Under the pieces are notes generated by a model that was not told the origin of the DNA, ran no database searches, and worked only from the letters and a program-made list of their open reading frames with translations. Positions 55,294-64,000 of a stretch of 64,000 nucleotides of DNA are shown here, one piece after another. Position 1 is the stretch's first letter, and every line of letters starts with the position of its first letter. The DNA is from Paracoccus laeviglucosivorans (GTDB lineage: Bacteria > Pseudomonadota > Alphaproteobacteria > Rhodobacterales > Rhodobacteraceae). A program made the position numbers and the translations under genes. Location: contig NZ_FXTK01000002.1 of the NCBI RefSeq assembly GCF_900182695.1, forward strand, positions 1-64,000, in the 5' to 3' direction.

Positions 55294-55886
55294 CCAATCG
55301 GCTCGTCCGAGGCCAGGCGGCGGATCCATTCAGCTTCCAGTGCCAACTTTGCCTCGGCGGCATCGATCAGCCGTTCCTGATCGGCGGGCGTCAGCGCCGC
55401 AAGCCCGTCATCGTCCCCGACGATCAGATCGCCGGGTGCTATCGGGCGACCGCCGATGGTGACGGGGGCATTCACTTCGCCTTTGGCGGCACCCGTGGGG
55501 CCGCGCGGATTGATATGGCGGGAATAGACCGACAGGCCCGCCATGCCTGCAAGGTTGCCGGTGTCGCGGACTGCGCCGTCGCAGACGATGCCCGCCGCGC
55601 CGATGCGGTGCAGATGTCCGCCCAACACGTCGCCGATCATGGCCCAGGCCGCTTCGCCCGCCGCGTCGATGACCAGCACCTCGCCCGCGTTGATCTGGCC
55701 GATGGCACGCAGCACCGCGCCGAAATCGGGCGGCGCACATCGTGCCGTCACCGCCCGCCCGAACAGCGGCGGTTGCTGACCTGCGGGCATCAGCGGGCGG
55801 ATCGCGATGTCGATCTGGCATTCGGGCGCAAGGTCCACGATGACGGGCACGGGGATCTTGCGCCAGCGGTTCAGCAAATCGTCCAT
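55272..55886 (-). CDS. RraA-like aldolase/decarboxylase family protein
   Basis: The 204-residue protein has the RraA/HMG-aldolase fold and its key stretch GIVCDGAVRD with the catalytic Arg-Asp, preceded by AMIGDVLGGHLHRIGAAG. The family includes 4-hydroxy-4-methyl-2-oxoglutarate aldolases, 4-carboxy-4-hydroxy-2-oxoadipate aldolases and oxaloacetate decarboxylases. GGGGGAAA precedes ATG 55886. It is 9 bases after the acyl-CoA dehydrogenase gene, so it is the last gene of that operon. Confidence 0.82.
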   Translation of the reverse strand: MDDLLNRWRKIPVPVIVDLAPECQIDIAIRPLMPAGQQPPLFGRAVTARCAPPDFGAVLRAIGQINAGEVLVIDAAGEAAWAMIGDVLGGHLHRIGAAGIVCDGAVRDTGNLAGMAGLSVYSRHINPRGPTGAAKGEVNAPVTIGGRPIAPGDLIVGDDDGLAALTPADQERLIDAAEAKLALEAEWIRRLASDEPIGQIFGLL

Positions 55887-55895
55887 ATTTCCCCC

Positions 55896-57023
55896 TTAAA
55901 GACTGCGCGCGATGACCATGCGCTGCACCTCGCTGGTGCCTTCGTAGATTTGGCAGATGCGGACATCGCGGTAAATCCTTTCAACGGGATAGTCGCAAAG
56001 ATAGCCGTAACCGCCATGGATCTGGATGGCGTCCGAACAGACCTTTTCAGCCATTTCGGATGCGAACAGCTTAGCCATGCTCGCTTCGGTCAGGCAGGGC
56101 TTTCCGGCATCGCGCAATTGGGCCGCACGCAGCACCATCAGCCGTGCGGCATCAATCTGGGTCGCCATGTCGGCCAGCTTGAAGGCCACCGCCTGATGTT
56201 CAGCGATGGGCCTGCCGAACGCCACCCGTTCGCGCGCATATGCCAGCGCCGCGTCAAAAGCCGCGCGCGCCATGCCCACCGCCTGCGCGGCAATGCCGAT
56301 GCGCCCGCCTTCAAGATTGGCCAGCGCGATGCGATACCCCTCGCCTTCCTCGCCCAGCCGGTTTTCGACGGGCACCCGCATGTCGCTGAAGGCAATCGCA
56401 CAGGTGTCCGAGGCGTGCAGGCCCAGCTTTTCCTCGACCCGCACCACCTGATAGCCCGGTGTATCAGTCGGCACGATAAAGGCCGAGATGCCCTTTTTCC
56501 CCGCCGCTGCATCGGTCACGGCAAAGACGATGATGACATCGCCATTCTTGCCCGAGGTGATGAACTGCTTGGCCCCGTCGATGACGTAGTGATCGCCCTT
56601 TCGCACGGCCCTTGTCTTCAGGTTCGAGGCGTCGGAGCCCGCCTGCGGCTCGGTCAGGGCAAAGCCGCCGATCCATTCCCCAGCGGCCATCTTGGGCAGA
56701 AACCGCGCCTTTTGCGCATCCGTGCCAAAGCGCAGGATCGGCACGCAGCCGACCGAGCTGTGGACCGACATGATGGTCGAACACGCCCCGTCCGCCGCTG
56801 CAATCTCCTCCAGCGCCAAGGCATATGCGACGCTGCCAGTCTCTGCGCCGCCATGCGCTTCGGGGACCAGCATCCCAAGGAAACCCAGCGCGCCCATCTC
56901 GGCCAGTTCGGCGCGGGGGAATGCGTGGTCGCGGTCGCGGGCGGCTGCGCCGGGGGCAAGGCGGTCCTGCGCGAAATCGCGGGCAGCGTCGCGGATCTGT
57001 TCCTGTTCGGGGGTCAGCATCAT
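55896..57023 (-). CDS. Acyl-CoA dehydrogenase (short-chain type)
   Basis: The 375-residue flavoenzyme oxidises an acyl-CoA to the trans-2-enoyl-CoA and gives electrons to ETF. Features include [19 protein letters not shown], the FAD-binding [18 protein letters not shown] with Glu361 as the likely catalytic base, and [20 protein letters not shown] 57023 overlaps the thiolase stop by 4 bases. With the SDR and thiolase, it could handle 2-methylbutyryl-CoA or butyryl-CoA. An etfA gene lies at the other end of the window. Confidence 0.9.
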   Translation of the reverse strand: MMLTPEQEQIRDAARDFAQDRLAPGAAARDRDHAFPRAELAEMGALGFLGMLVPEAHGGAETGSVAYALALEEIAAADGACSTIMSVHSSVGCVPILRFGTDAQKARFLPKMAAGEWIGGFALTEPQAGSDASNLKTRAVRKGDHYVIDGAKQFITSGKNGDVIIVFAVTDAAAGKKGISAFIVPTDTPGYQVVRVEEKLGLHASDTCAIAFSDMRVPVENRLGEEGEGYRIALANLEGGRIGIAAQAVGMARAAFDAALAYARERVAFGRPIAEHQAVAFKLADMATQIDAARLMVLRAAQLRDAGKPCLTEASMAKLFASEMAEKVCSDAIQIHGGYGYLCDYPVERIYRDVRICQIYEGTSEVQRMVIARSL

Positions 57024-58183
57024 GCGATCCTTTCGATGGCCATGGCCGTCGCCTCTCCGCCGCCGATGCACAGCGCGGCGACGCCCCGGCGCAGGCCGTG
57101 GGTCTCCAACGCGGCCAGCAGGGTGACCAGCACCCGCGCGCCCGACGCACCGATGGGATGGCCAAGCGCACAGGCACCGCCATGCAGGTTCACGATGTCA
57201 TGGGGCAGGGACAGATCGCGCATCGCGGCCATTGCAACCACGGCGAATGCCTCGTTGATCTCGAACAGGTCGATATCGGCCAAATCCAGCCCCGTGCGGT
57301 CCATCAGCCTGCGGATCGCGCCAATGGGGGCGGTCGGAAACAGCCCCGGCGCATCAGCATAGGTCGCGTGGCCAAGGATGCGGGCGCGCGGCTGCAATCC
57401 GCGGGCATCGGCCTGCGACTGGCGCATCAGCACCAGCGCCGCCGCCCCGTCCGAGATCGAGGACGAATTGGCCGCCGTCACTGTCCCCTCTTCGCGAAAA
57501 GCCGGGCGCAAGGTGGGTATTTTGTCCAGCCGCGCCTTGCCCGGCTGTTCGTCGATGGCGACGGTCGCGCCCCGGATGGTCATGGGCGCGATTTCGGCGG
57601 CAAAGACCCCATCCGCGATCGCCCGCTGCGCCCGCGTCAATGACGTGATGGCAAAGGCATCCTGTTCTTCGCGCGTGAACTGAAAGGACTGGGCGCAATC
57701 TTCGGCGAATGTGCCCATCAGGCGGCCCTTGTCATAGGCGTCCTCAAGCCCATCCAGAAACATGTGATCCATGACCTGTCCGTGACCCATGCGGTATCCC
57801 GCGCGGGCCTTGGGCAGCAGATAGGGGGCGTTCGACATGCTCTCCATTCCGCCTGCGACCACCACATCGGCAGAGCCGGCAAGGATCAGGTCATGGGCCA
57901 GCATCGCGGCCTTCATCCCCGATCCGCACATCTTGTTGACCGTCGTGGCCCCTGCACCCAGGGGCAACCCGGCCCCCAGGGCGGCCTGACGCGCGGGGGC
58001 CTGTCCCTGACCTGCGGGCAGCACGCAGCCCATGATGATTTCCTGCACCGCCTCGGGCGGCAGTCCTGCCAGCGCCTTGCCAATGGCCGTCGCGCCAAGG
58101 GTCGGGGCATCGGCCCCGGCCAATGCGCCCTGAAAGCCGCCCATGGGGGTGCGGGCCGCGCCGGTGATGACGATGGGGTCCAT
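57020..58183 (-). CDS. Acetyl-CoA acetyltransferase-family thiolase
   Basis: The 387-residue thiolase has Cys86 in [53 protein letters not shown] and a C-terminal CIGGGEA block. It cleaves a 3-ketoacyl-CoA to acetyl-CoA. I chose ATG 58183, with AAAGG just before; ATG 58198, which overlaps the SDR stop as ATGA, would add five residues. It sits between the SDR and the dehydrogenase in the operon. Confidence 0.92.
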   Translation of the reverse strand: MDPIVITGAARTPMGGFQGALAGADAPTLGATAIGKALAGLPPEAVQEIIMGCVLPAGQGQAPARQAALGAGLPLGAGATTVNKMCGSGMKAAMLAHDLILAGSADVVVAGGMESMSNAPYLLPKARAGYRMGHGQVMDHMFLDGLEDAYDKGRLMGTFAEDCAQSFQFTREEQDAFAITSLTRAQRAIADGVFAAEIAPMTIRGATVAIDEQPGKARLDKIPTLRPAFREEGTVTAANSSSISDGAAALVLMRQSQADARGLQPRARILGHATYADAPGLFPTAPIGAIRRLMDRTGLDLADIDLFEINEAFAVVAMAAMRDLSLPHDIVNLHGGACALGHPIGASGARVLVTLLAALETHGLRRGVAALCIGGGEATAMAIERIA

Positions 58184-58194
58184 GTCAGCCTTTC

Positions 58195-58947
58195 TCATTT
58201 CGGGGCCATGCGCAGCGCGCCGTCCAGTCGGATGACCTCGCCGTTGAGCATGGGGTTTTCGACGATATGACGCACCAGCGCCGCAAATTCCGCCGGATCG
58301 CCAAGGCGCGGCGGAAAGGGCACGGTGGCACCCAGACTGTCCTGCACATCCTGCGGCAGACCGGCCATCATCGGCGTGGCGAAGATGCCCGGCGCAATGG
58401 TCATCACGCGGATGCCGTGTCGTGCCAGTTCGCGCGCGGCAGGCAGGGTCAGCGCCGCCACGCCCCCCTTGGACGCCGCATAGGCCGCCTGCCCGATCTG
58501 CCCGTCATAGGCCGCGATCGAGGCGGTGTTGATGATCACCCCGCGTTCGTCGCCCGCATTGCGCGTCATCGCCTCGGCGGCAAGGCGCAGCATGTTGAAC
58601 GTGCCGATCAGGTTGATCTGGATCGCGCGGGCAAAGCGGTCCAGATCATGTGGGCCGTCGCGCCCGACGATCCGTTCCCCCGGAGCCACACCCGCACAGT
58701 TCACCGCCACGTCGATGCGGCCAAAAGCCGTTTGCACAGCGCCGATCGCTGCCTGCCCATCCGTCGCGCTGGTCACGTCGGCGCGGATGAACCGCGCGTC
58801 CAGTTGGTCGGCCACCGCCTGCCCCGCATCGGCATTGATGTCCACAATAGCGACCCGCGCGCCCGCACCCGCCGCCATCCGCGCCACGGCCGCGCCAAGG
58901 CCCGAACCGCCGCCGGTCACCATGAAAACGCTATCGCTGAGCTGCAT
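58195..58947 (-). CDS. Short-chain dehydrogenase (3-hydroxyacyl-CoA dehydrogenase type 2-like)
   Basis: The 250-residue protein has the NAD-binding [12 protein letters not shown] (11-22), the NCAG motif (83-86), and catalytic Ser143, Tyr156 and Lys160 (YAASK). [21 protein letters not shown] is the HSD17B10 pattern. Such enzymes oxidise 3-hydroxyacyl-CoA or 2-methyl-3-hydroxybutyryl-CoA. It overlaps the acyl-CoA synthetase by 17 bases. Confidence 0.9.
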   Translation of the reverse strand: MQLSDSVFMVTGGGSGLGAAVARMAAGAGARVAIVDINADAGQAVADQLDARFIRADVTSATDGQAAIGAVQTAFGRIDVAVNCAGVAPGERIVGRDGPHDLDRFARAIQINLIGTFNMLRLAAEAMTRNAGDERGVIINTASIAAYDGQIGQAAYAASKGGVAALTLPAARELARHGIRVMTIAPGIFATPMMAGLPQDVQDSLGATVPFPPRLGDPAEFAALVRHIVENPMLNGEVIRLDGALRMAPK

Positions 58948-60589
58948 GGGCGGCCTCCTGTTTCTGGATTTCCGCATTGCGCAGCAGGAAACGCTGGATC
59001 TTGCCGCTGGGCGTCTTGGGCAGTTCGGTGGTGAATTCGACCAGACGCGGATAGGCATGGGCCGATAGCCGCTTTTTCACATGCGCCTGCAATTCCTCGG
59101 CCAGCGCCTCGGAAGGCGCAGCGCCTTTGGCCAGCACGACGAACGCCTTGACGATCTCGGTCCGTTCGGGATCGGGAACGCCGATCACCGCGGCCTCGAT
59201 CACGGCGGGATGTTCGATCAGCGCGCTTTCCACGTCGAACGGCCCGATCCGATACCCCGAGGAGGTGATGACATCATCCGACCGCCCGATGAAGCTGACC
59301 GAGCCGTCCGGCTCAAGCTCGACGCTGTCGCCGGTGCGGTAATAACGGGTCGTCAGGCGCGGCTTGCCCAGATAGCCCGAAAACCACATCAGCGGCGAAT
59401 TTCGCAGGTCGATGGCCAGAACGCCGGGGCGGTTCGGAGGCAATTCCGTGTCGTCATCGCCCAATACCGCGATGCGATAGCCGGGCATCGGCACGCCGGA
59501 CGATCCCTCTCGCACCGGATGGGCAAGGCCGTGGTGGTTGTTCACGCACATGCCCATTTCCGTCTGGCCGTAATGGTCATGGATCGGCACGGCCAGATGC
59601 GCGGCGAACCAGCGAAGGATTTCGGGGTTCAGCGGCTCGCCCGCGGAACTGACGGCGCGAAGCTGGCCCTTGATCGGCGCGACCGCCTGCGGCCCGGCCG
59701 CGATCAGCAGCCGGAATGCGGTGGGCGAGCCCGCAAGGTTCGTCACCCCCAGCCGCTCGATCAGGCGGCAGGTGGATTCGGCGCTGAACCCGCCTTCATA
59801 AAGCGTGGTGGTGCAGCCCAGCAAAAGCGGCCCGCAGATCGCATAGTAAAGCCCATAGGCCCAGCCGGGATCCGCGATGTTCCAGAACACATCGTCCGCG
59901 CGCAGGTCGATCGCATCGCGCATATAGGTGCCAAAGGCCAGCAGCGCCTGCAGCGGAACCGGCACGCCCTTGGGCAGACCCGTGGTGCCCGATGTGGACA
60001 TCATCATGAACAGATCGTCCGCCTGCCGCATAACGGGCGCAAAATCAGCCGAAGCCGCTGCCATACCCGCACGGAAATCCACGTCCTGCGGCAAGCCGCC
60101 ACCGCCATCGACGGTCGCGACCAGCGGGCAATCCGCGATCGCGTCCAGCTTGGCGCGGTTTGCGATGTTGGTCACGACAAGCCTGGCGCCGCTGGTCATC
60201 AGCCGATGCTCGATCGCCTTGGGACCGAAGGCAGTGAAAAGCGGCTGATAGACCGCCCCAAGACGCCACGCGCCAAGGATCACCGCGACCAGATCGACCG
60301 TGCGCGGCAGCAGCCCCGCCACCACATCGCCCGGACGCACGCCCTTGTCGCGCATCAGGTTCGCGGCCTTGGCGGACAGGTCGCGCAACTGTTCAAAGCT
60401 GTATTCGGTCAGGCTGCCATCGGCCGCGATGCAGCGCAGCGCCAGACGGTTCTGGCCGCAATGACGGTCGCAACATTCAACGCAGGCATTCACCCCGCCC
60501 CGAAGATCGCCCGCAAGCATAGCCATCGCATCCTCGATGCGGAACGCCCGATATGCCGCAGCATAATCCGGCACGGTTCTGTTGCCCAT
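58931..60589 (-). CDS. Acyl-CoA synthetase (AMP-forming, acetate/short-chain type)
   Basis: The 552-residue ligase has [11 protein letters not shown] (198-208), [16 protein letters not shown] and the C-terminal TPSGKIQRF with the catalytic lysine. An N-terminal [11 protein letters not shown] stretch resembles the acetyl/propionyl-CoA synthetase group. It activates a short or branched carboxylate to the CoA ester and is the first gene of the operon. ATG 60589 follows GGGGGAAGA. AraC is divergent, with 124 bases between. Confidence 0.9.
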   Translation of the reverse strand: MGNRTVPDYAAAYRAFRIEDAMAMLAGDLRGGVNACVECCDRHCGQNRLALRCIAADGSLTEYSFEQLRDLSAKAANLMRDKGVRPGDVVAGLLPRTVDLVAVILGAWRLGAVYQPLFTAFGPKAIEHRLMTSGARLVVTNIANRAKLDAIADCPLVATVDGGGGLPQDVDFRAGMAAASADFAPVMRQADDLFMMMSTSGTTGLPKGVPVPLQALLAFGTYMRDAIDLRADDVFWNIADPGWAYGLYYAICGPLLLGCTTTLYEGGFSAESTCRLIERLGVTNLAGSPTAFRLLIAAGPQAVAPIKGQLRAVSSAGEPLNPEILRWFAAHLAVPIHDHYGQTEMGMCVNNHHGLAHPVREGSSGVPMPGYRIAVLGDDDTELPPNRPGVLAIDLRNSPLMWFSGYLGKPRLTTRYYRTGDSVELEPDGSVSFIGRSDDVITSSGYRIGPFDVESALIEHPAVIEAAVIGVPDPERTEIVKAFVVLAKGAAPSEALAEELQAHVKKRLSAHAYPRLVEFTTELPKTPSGKIQRFLLRNAEIQKQEAAHAAQR

Positions 60590-60713
60590 CGTGGTCTTCC
60601 CCCCTGCGAACTCCTCCACGAGCTCTACGATCAGGTTACGCCGTGGGGCATTGCAGACAATGACATTCGCGGCCAGAATTCGTGATCGGAAATGCCATGC
60701 CTTGGGGGATTTG

Positions 60714-61685
60714 ATGGAACGCCGCATGATCTCGCCCGGCTTTGTGCGCGATGCGCTGGACAGCCTTGGCGACCGGGATGCCGCGCCCTTGCTGGCCATG
60801 GCGGGCATCGAGGATGCGGGCCAGCCGGTGTCGAACCTGCAATATGGCCGCTTGTGGCTGGCCATCGCGCAGGCGACCGGGTGCGAGTTCTTTGGTCAGG
60901 GCGCGCGCGCCATGCGTCCGGGCAGCTTTGCGCTGATGGGCCATGCCGTGCTGCATGGGGGCACGCTGGAACGCGCGCTGCGCCGGGCGCTGCGGTTTCT
61001 GAACGTCGTGCTGGATCAGCCGCAGGGCCAGTTGCGCCTGCGCGACGGTCTGGCCGAGGTGGTGCTGACCGACACCCGAGGCACGCGCCCCGCCTTTGCG
61101 TCGCGGGCCTATTGGCTGATCCTGCTGGGGCTGATGTGCTGGCTGATCGGGCGGCGCATCCCGCTGGTGCAGGTCGATTTCGCCTGCCCCGCCCCGCCAG
61201 ACCGGCAGGATTACCGGCAGTTCTTTGGCGCGCCGGTGCAGTTTGACCAGCCGCAAAGCCGTCTGGTCTTTGCCGCGCAGCATCTGACGCTGCCGCTGAT
61301 CCGCAGCGAAAAGGCGCTGAAGACATTTCTGCGCGGCGCACCCGGCAATATCCTGATCCGCTATCGCCACGATCAGGGCATCGCGGGCCGCATCCGCGCC
61401 CGCCTGCGCGCCACCCCTCCCGAAGATTGGCCCGATTTCGACACGCTCGCGCATGATCTGGGTCATTCGCCCGCCACCCTGCGCCGTCGCCTGCGGGCCG
61501 AGGGTCAGGGCTTTGCCGCCATCCGCGCCGAGATGCGCCACACGCTGGCCTGCCGCCTGCTGCGCGACACCGATGCCAGCATCGCCGCGATCGCCGGGCG
61601 GCTGGGCTATGCGGAACCCGGCGCGTTCCACCGCGCCTTTCTAAAGCAGCAGGGCACCACCCCCGCCGGATTTCGCAAGGTCTAG
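60714..61685 (+). CDS. AraC family transcriptional regulator
   Basis: The 323-residue protein has an N-terminal ligand domain of the OruR/ArgR-like type (Arabinose_bd; QPVSNLQYGRLWLAIAQATG) and a C-terminal double helix-turn-helix (LAHDLGHSPATLRRRLRAEGQGFAAIRAEMR and AIAGRLGYAEPGAFHRAFLKQQGTTPAGFR). It faces away from the acyl-CoA operon and is its likely activator, sensing the acid or its CoA ester. Start 60714 has GGGGG before it. Its stop overlaps the HPP gene stop in CTAG. Confidence 0.9.
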   Translation: MERRMISPGFVRDALDSLGDRDAAPLLAMAGIEDAGQPVSNLQYGRLWLAIAQATGCEFFGQGARAMRPGSFALMGHAVLHGGTLERALRRALRFLNVVLDQPQGQLRLRDGLAEVVLTDTRGTRPAFASRAYWLILLGLMCWLIGRRIPLVQVDFACPAPPDRQDYRQFFGAPVQFDQPQSRLVFAAQHLTLPLIRSEKALKTFLRGAPGNILIRYRHDQGIAGRIRARLRATPPEDWPDFDTLAHDLGHSPATLRRRLRAEGQGFAAIRAEMRHTLACRLLRDTDASIAAIAGRLGYAEPGAFHRAFLKQQGTTPAGFRKV

Positions 61686-62848
61686 GTCGGTCGCAGACTT
61701 TGCCGCGCCAGTGCCGCGATCAGATCGGTCTGGGTGACGATGCCGATGATCCGGCCCCGGTTCAGCACGGGAACGGCATGACAACCGCCATCCGACAGCA
61801 GCGGCAGCAGCGCCCCCACGGGCGTATCGGGCCGGCTCTGGGGCACGTCGCGGCGCATGATCGCACCCGCGTCTGGCGCTTCGCCGTCGCGGCGGATCAG
61901 GCGCGACATGGCGGGAGCGAAGCCCCCTTCATAGCGAAAGGCGTCCTCTCCGGCGCGGCGGATCAGGTCCAGCTGAAAGATGACGCCCAGATATTTGTCC
62001 CCCGCCTCGACCACCGGGATCGAGGTGAAATCGTGGTCCCGGAACAGATCGGCCACCTCGTCCAGCGGCGTATCCGGCCCCACGGTGACCAGATCGCGCG
62101 ACATGATCGCCTGCACCGTCAGCGGACCGGATCGATGCGCCGCCGCCTGCAACTCGGCCGCACCGATCAGGCGGGCCAGATCCTCGACCCCAAGATTCAG
62201 GCTTTGGCGATAGTTCTGCAAGATCGCGGTCAATTCGTCATGCGACAGGCCCAGGCGTTCCGACGGTGCGGGATCGGCAGTGCCATGCGGGCCGGGGTCC
62301 GAGAACTGGCGGAACGGATAGTGCCGACCCGTCGCGCGGGCATAGATCACCGCGACCACGATCAGCGCCAGCGTCCCCAGTCCCACCGGCGCAAGCACAA
62401 AGCCGAAACCCAGCTTCGCCACGGCTTCGGGGTTCATGGCGGCGGTCATGGCGACGGCCCCGGCGGGTGGGTGGACGGCGCGCAACGTAATGGTCGCCAC
62501 GATGGTCAGGCCCACGGCCAAGGCGATACGCCAGACCGGATCGGAAACGCTCAGGCAGACCGCCACACCCACCGCAGCCGCCGCCATATTGCCGACCAGC
62601 GCCGACCATGGCTGCGCCAGCGGGCTGTTCGGCGCGGCAAACAGCAGGACCGAACTGGCCCCGAACGGCGCGATCAGATAAAGGCCCAGCCGCAGATCCG
62701 CCTCGGGTGACAGCAGGAACAGGCCGGTGACGGCCAGCCCGATTGCCGCGCCAAGCCCTGCGCGAAGCGCCTCGCGCAGCGATCCCGGCCCGATGGCGGG
62801 TCCAAGACCATGCACGAGCTGCCGCCAAGGCGTTACGCGATCCATCAT
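61682..62848 (-). CDS. HPP family membrane protein with two CBS domains
   Basis: The 388-residue protein has an N-terminal HPP domain with about four membrane segments and the name-giving motif RAVHPPAGAVAM (about 125-136). It then has two C-terminal CBS domains (IMSRDLVTVGPDTPLDEV and IMRRDVPQSRPDTPVGAL). HPP proteins with CBS tails are thought to be regulated transporters, in some cases of nitrite; CBS pairs bind adenyl compounds. Start 62848 has GGGGGAC just upstream; ATG 62860 is in frame but lacks a site. Confidence 0.85.
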   Translation of the reverse strand: MMDRVTPWRQLVHGLGPAIGPGSLREALRAGLGAAIGLAVTGLFLLSPEADLRLGLYLIAPFGASSVLLFAAPNSPLAQPWSALVGNMAAAAVGVAVCLSVSDPVWRIALAVGLTIVATITLRAVHPPAGAVAMTAAMNPEAVAKLGFGFVLAPVGLGTLALIVVAVIYARATGRHYPFRQFSDPGPHGTADPAPSERLGLSHDELTAILQNYRQSLNLGVEDLARLIGAAELQAAAHRSGPLTVQAIMSRDLVTVGPDTPLDEVADLFRDHDFTSIPVVEAGDKYLGVIFQLDLIRRAGEDAFRYEGGFAPAMSRLIRRDGEAPDAGAIMRRDVPQSRPDTPVGALLPLLSDGGCHAVPVLNRGRIIGIVTQTDLIAALARQSLRPT

Positions 62849-63028
62849 GCCGTCCCCCATCCGTTGTGCGCGAACCTGTCCCAGTCGCGCGCCGGGCGCA
62901 AGTCAGCCGAAAGCGGCATTGACCCGCGCATGTCGCGCACCATCTTTTCCGCAGCGCGCCCGTGCTTTATGCAACCGGAAACGTATCACGGGACCGCGGC
63001 CCCAAAGGCCCTGCCCCAGCACAAAAAG

Positions 63029-64000
63029 ATGAGCGTATCGCATATGCCCGCAGGGCCAACGCAGATCGACGATCACGAACCCACGCGCGCCCCGGCCCTG
63101 TGGCGGCAATTCCTGCCCTATATCGTGGCCTTCGCCCTGTTCGGCGCAGGGCTTTACGCGCTGAACAAGCTGTTGGCCCCCGTCGATATTCGCGAAGTGG
63201 CGAACCATATCCGGGCGACGCCATGGCACGTCACGGGCATGGCTTTGTTGACGACAATCGCAGGCTATCTGTTCCTTGCGGGCTATGACTGGTCGGCGCT
63301 GCGCCATATCGGCAAGCCGCTGCCGCTGCCGGTCGCCATGACGGGCGGATTGATGGCCTATGCCTTTGGCAACACGATCGGGTTGTCGGCCATCTCGGGG
63401 GCGGCGGTGCGCTGGCGGGTCTATTCCGGGCTTGGCCTTGACGGCTACGACATCGCGGCGATTTCGACCTTCACGGCGGCATCCTTCGGTATCGCGGCCT
63501 CGTTGCTGGGGTTTTCGGCGCTGGCGATCCATCCCGGTGCGCTGGGACCGATCCTGCCGCTGCCGCATGGCACGATCCGTCTGCTGGCCATCGCGGCAAT
63601 CCTTGTCGTGTCGCTGCCGCTGCTATGGGCATCGGTCACCCGCCGAGAGCTGCGCATCGGCCGGTTCCGTCTGCACGCCCCGACACTGGGCGTTCTGGGC
63701 GCGCAACTGGTCATCTGCGTCGGCGACATCACCTTTTCGGCGCTGACGCTGTATATCCTGTTGCCGGTCACCGAGATCGGGTTTCCCACATTTCTGGCGG
63801 TGTTTTCCGCCGCCATGATGGCGGGTGTGCTTAGCCACGTGCCGGGCGGCGTCGGCGTCTTCGAAAGCGTCATCATCGCCGCCATGCCTGCGGGCACGCC
63901 CATCGACAAGGTGGCGGCGGGGCTGCTGCTGTTCCGGCTGGTCTATTACCTGTTCCCCTTTGCGCTCGCCCTGATCCTGCTTGCTCTCTATGAGGGCTGG
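63029..64000 (+). CDS. Phosphatidylglycerol lysyltransferase/flippase-like membrane protein (MprF N-terminal part, truncated by window)
   Basis: The frame runs open to the last base with 324 codons. It has several membrane segments and UPF0104/MprF landmarks: GLMAYAFGNTIGLSAISGAAVRWRVYSGLGLD and AGVLSHVPGGVGVFESVII. The N-terminal part flips lipids; a C-terminal aminoacyl-transferase domain is expected beyond the window. ATG 63029 follows an AAAAAG stretch without a strong binding site; ATG 63044 is also possible. Confidence 0.8.
   Translation, partial: MSVSHMPAGPTQIDDHEPTRAPALWRQFLPYIVAFALFGAGLYALNKLLAPVDIREVANHIRATPWHVTGMALLTTIAGYLFLAGYDWSALRHIGKPLPLPVAMTGGLMAYAFGNTIGLSAISGAAVRWRVYSGLGLDGYDIAAISTFTAASFGIAASLLGFSALAIHPGALGPILPLPHGTIRLLAIAAILVVSLPLLWASVTRRELRIGRFRLHAPTLGVLGAQLVICVGDITFSALTLYILLPVTEIGFPTFLAVFSAAMMAGVLSHVPGGVGVFESVIIAAMPAGTPIDKVAAGLLLFRLVYYLFPFALALILLALYEGW

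Noticed and set aside
1..64000. tRNA or rRNA genes, prophage and insertion sequences
   Set aside because: None of the expected conserved segments, integrase or transposase genes was recognised anywhere in the window.

Overview
This window is a high-GC chromosomal stretch from an alphaproteobacterium, most likely the Rhodobacterales/Paracoccaceae and probably Paracoccus-like. The evidence is the codon bias, an RTX protein ending in a Hint domain, a rhamnosyltransferase-type protein fused to an alpha/beta hydrolase, and many small Liv-, Rbs- and TauT-type ABC transporter operons. I saw no rRNA, tRNA, IS element, prophage or CRISPR array. The genes look metabolic, with a surface/secreted-protein block in the middle.

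Layout. 0-10 kb: the tail of ETF alpha, a DapA-superfamily enzyme, a LysR regulator, and divergent from it a tightly packed Liv-type ABC transporter operon that carries an acyl-CoA synthetase and a PaaK-like protein. 10-15 kb: small hypothetical and envelope genes, a class I amidotransferase and a GH114-like protein. 15-23 kb: a 1463-residue RTX/Hint protein with 120-121-residue tandem modules, an overlooked 59-residue membrane protein, a GT61-family glycosyltransferase and a glycosyltransferase/hydrolase fusion. 23.5-29.5 kb: a NitT/TauT-type ABC transporter, a UPF0114 protein, pabB-pabC, an orphan barstar-like protein and YnfA. 29.5-36 kb: an RND tripartite efflux operon with a TetR gene. 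36-40.3 kb: GntR and IclR regulators and the lower beta-ketoadipate genes pcaIJF. 40.5-45.5 kb: asparagine permease plus asparaginase, an FUSC-type membrane protein and an amidase. 45.6-47.8 kb: a second RTX protein. 48-55.3 kb: a DeoR-regulated pentose operon. 55.3-61.7 kb: a beta-oxidation-like operon ending in an RraA-like gene, with a divergent AraC regulator. 61.7-64 kb: an HPP/CBS membrane protein and the start of an MprF-like gene.

The most interesting system is the pentose operon at 48.05-55.29 kb: DeoR regulator, RbsA/RbsC/RbsB-type transporter, AraD-type 4-epimerase, AraB-type ribulokinase and a D-lyxose-isomerase-type cupin. There is no arabinose isomerase. Because lyxose isomerases also convert L-ribose to L-ribulose, the set makes a complete route L-ribose -> L-ribulose -> L-ribulose-5-P -> D-xylulose-5-P, so I propose an L-ribose (or D-lyxose) utilisation operon. 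Other points of note: the PaaK-like protein in the Liv operon has lost the ATP-binding SSGTTG motif; the beta-oxidation operon has no enoyl-CoA hydratase; and several regulators have well-formed palindromes or repeats next to their own genes.

Start codons were chosen from ribosome binding sites, overlaps with the previous gene and family N-termini. Functional names rest on my reading of motifs, not on database searches.
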